Below, one piece after another: positions 56,075 through 56,128 of a DNA stretch of 56,128 bases. The stretch's first letter is position 1, and each line of letters opens with the position of its first letter. A program made the position numbers and the translations under genes. Origin of the DNA: Spirochaetia bacterium (GTDB lineage: Bacteria; Spirochaetota; Spirochaetia; B11-G9); NCBI GenBank assembly GCA_027859095.1, contig JAQIBN010000085.1, positions 1 through 56,128 of the forward strand. Reading direction: 5' to 3'. The notes beneath the pieces are model-generated. The model searched no databases and was not told the DNA's origin. It worked only from the letters and a program-made list of their open reading frames with translations.

Positions 56075-56128
56075 ATGAGCGAGAAGGAAAAAGAACAAAA
56101 GGCATTGGAAATATATCAGCAGCTGATG
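56075..56128 (+). CDS. 5' end of an unidentified CDS, truncated by the window edge
   Basis: ATG then MSEKEKEQKALEIYQQLM running off the end. Confidence 0.4.
   Translation, partial: MSEKEKEQKALEIYQQLM

Noticed and set aside
55544-56098. 184 aa minus-strand ORF opposite cysK
   Set aside because: Antisense shadow ORF; cysK on + strand is unambiguous.
1-56128. CRISPR arrays, prophage, tRNA/rRNA genes or canonical IS transposases
   Set aside because: No regularly spaced repeats, phage structural genes, CCA-ended cloverleafs or transposase ORFs were seen on reading.

Overview
The window looks like a chromosomal segment from a spirochaete-like, AT-rich bacterium (taxonomy inferred from gene content and style only). 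It carries about 45 genes and no rRNA, tRNA, CRISPR array or complete transposon that I could see. Main blocks: (1) a ribose-type ABC operon with two permeases and an RbsR-like repressor (1.5-7.5 kb); (2) galactokinase and a DHH phosphoesterase; (3) a TctBA tripartite transporter with a 5'-truncated TctC, followed by an adenylate-kinase-like protein, a ThiF/ThiS-type E1-Ubl pair and a class III cyclase (10.2-15.7 kb); (4) two giant Ig-like repeat surface proteins downstream of a STAS gene, with an exact-consensus sigma-54 promoter and two UAS-like sites next to a divergent NtrC-type regulator (15.7-28.1 kb); (5) a large GH13 sucrose-phosphorylase-like enzyme, MATE, and a Tim44/zinc-ribbon/TerB protein; (6) a decayed DinJ/YafQ-type module, AzlCD-Crp, and a CUT1 sugar ABC operon with a divergent ROK regulator; (7) an iron-type ABC operon with lesions; (8) a sulfur-carrier-dependent Cys/Met assimilation cluster (HcyS/MetY/HcyF/HcyD/DsrE/TusA, divergent from Rrf2-CysK). 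Recurrent themes are several decayed or frameshifted genes, two regulators apparently starting at non-AUG codons (ATT, ACG), dispersed palindromic repeats, and mRNA hairpins just downstream of solute-binding-protein genes. All calls come from reading the sequence and ORF translations; no searches were run.
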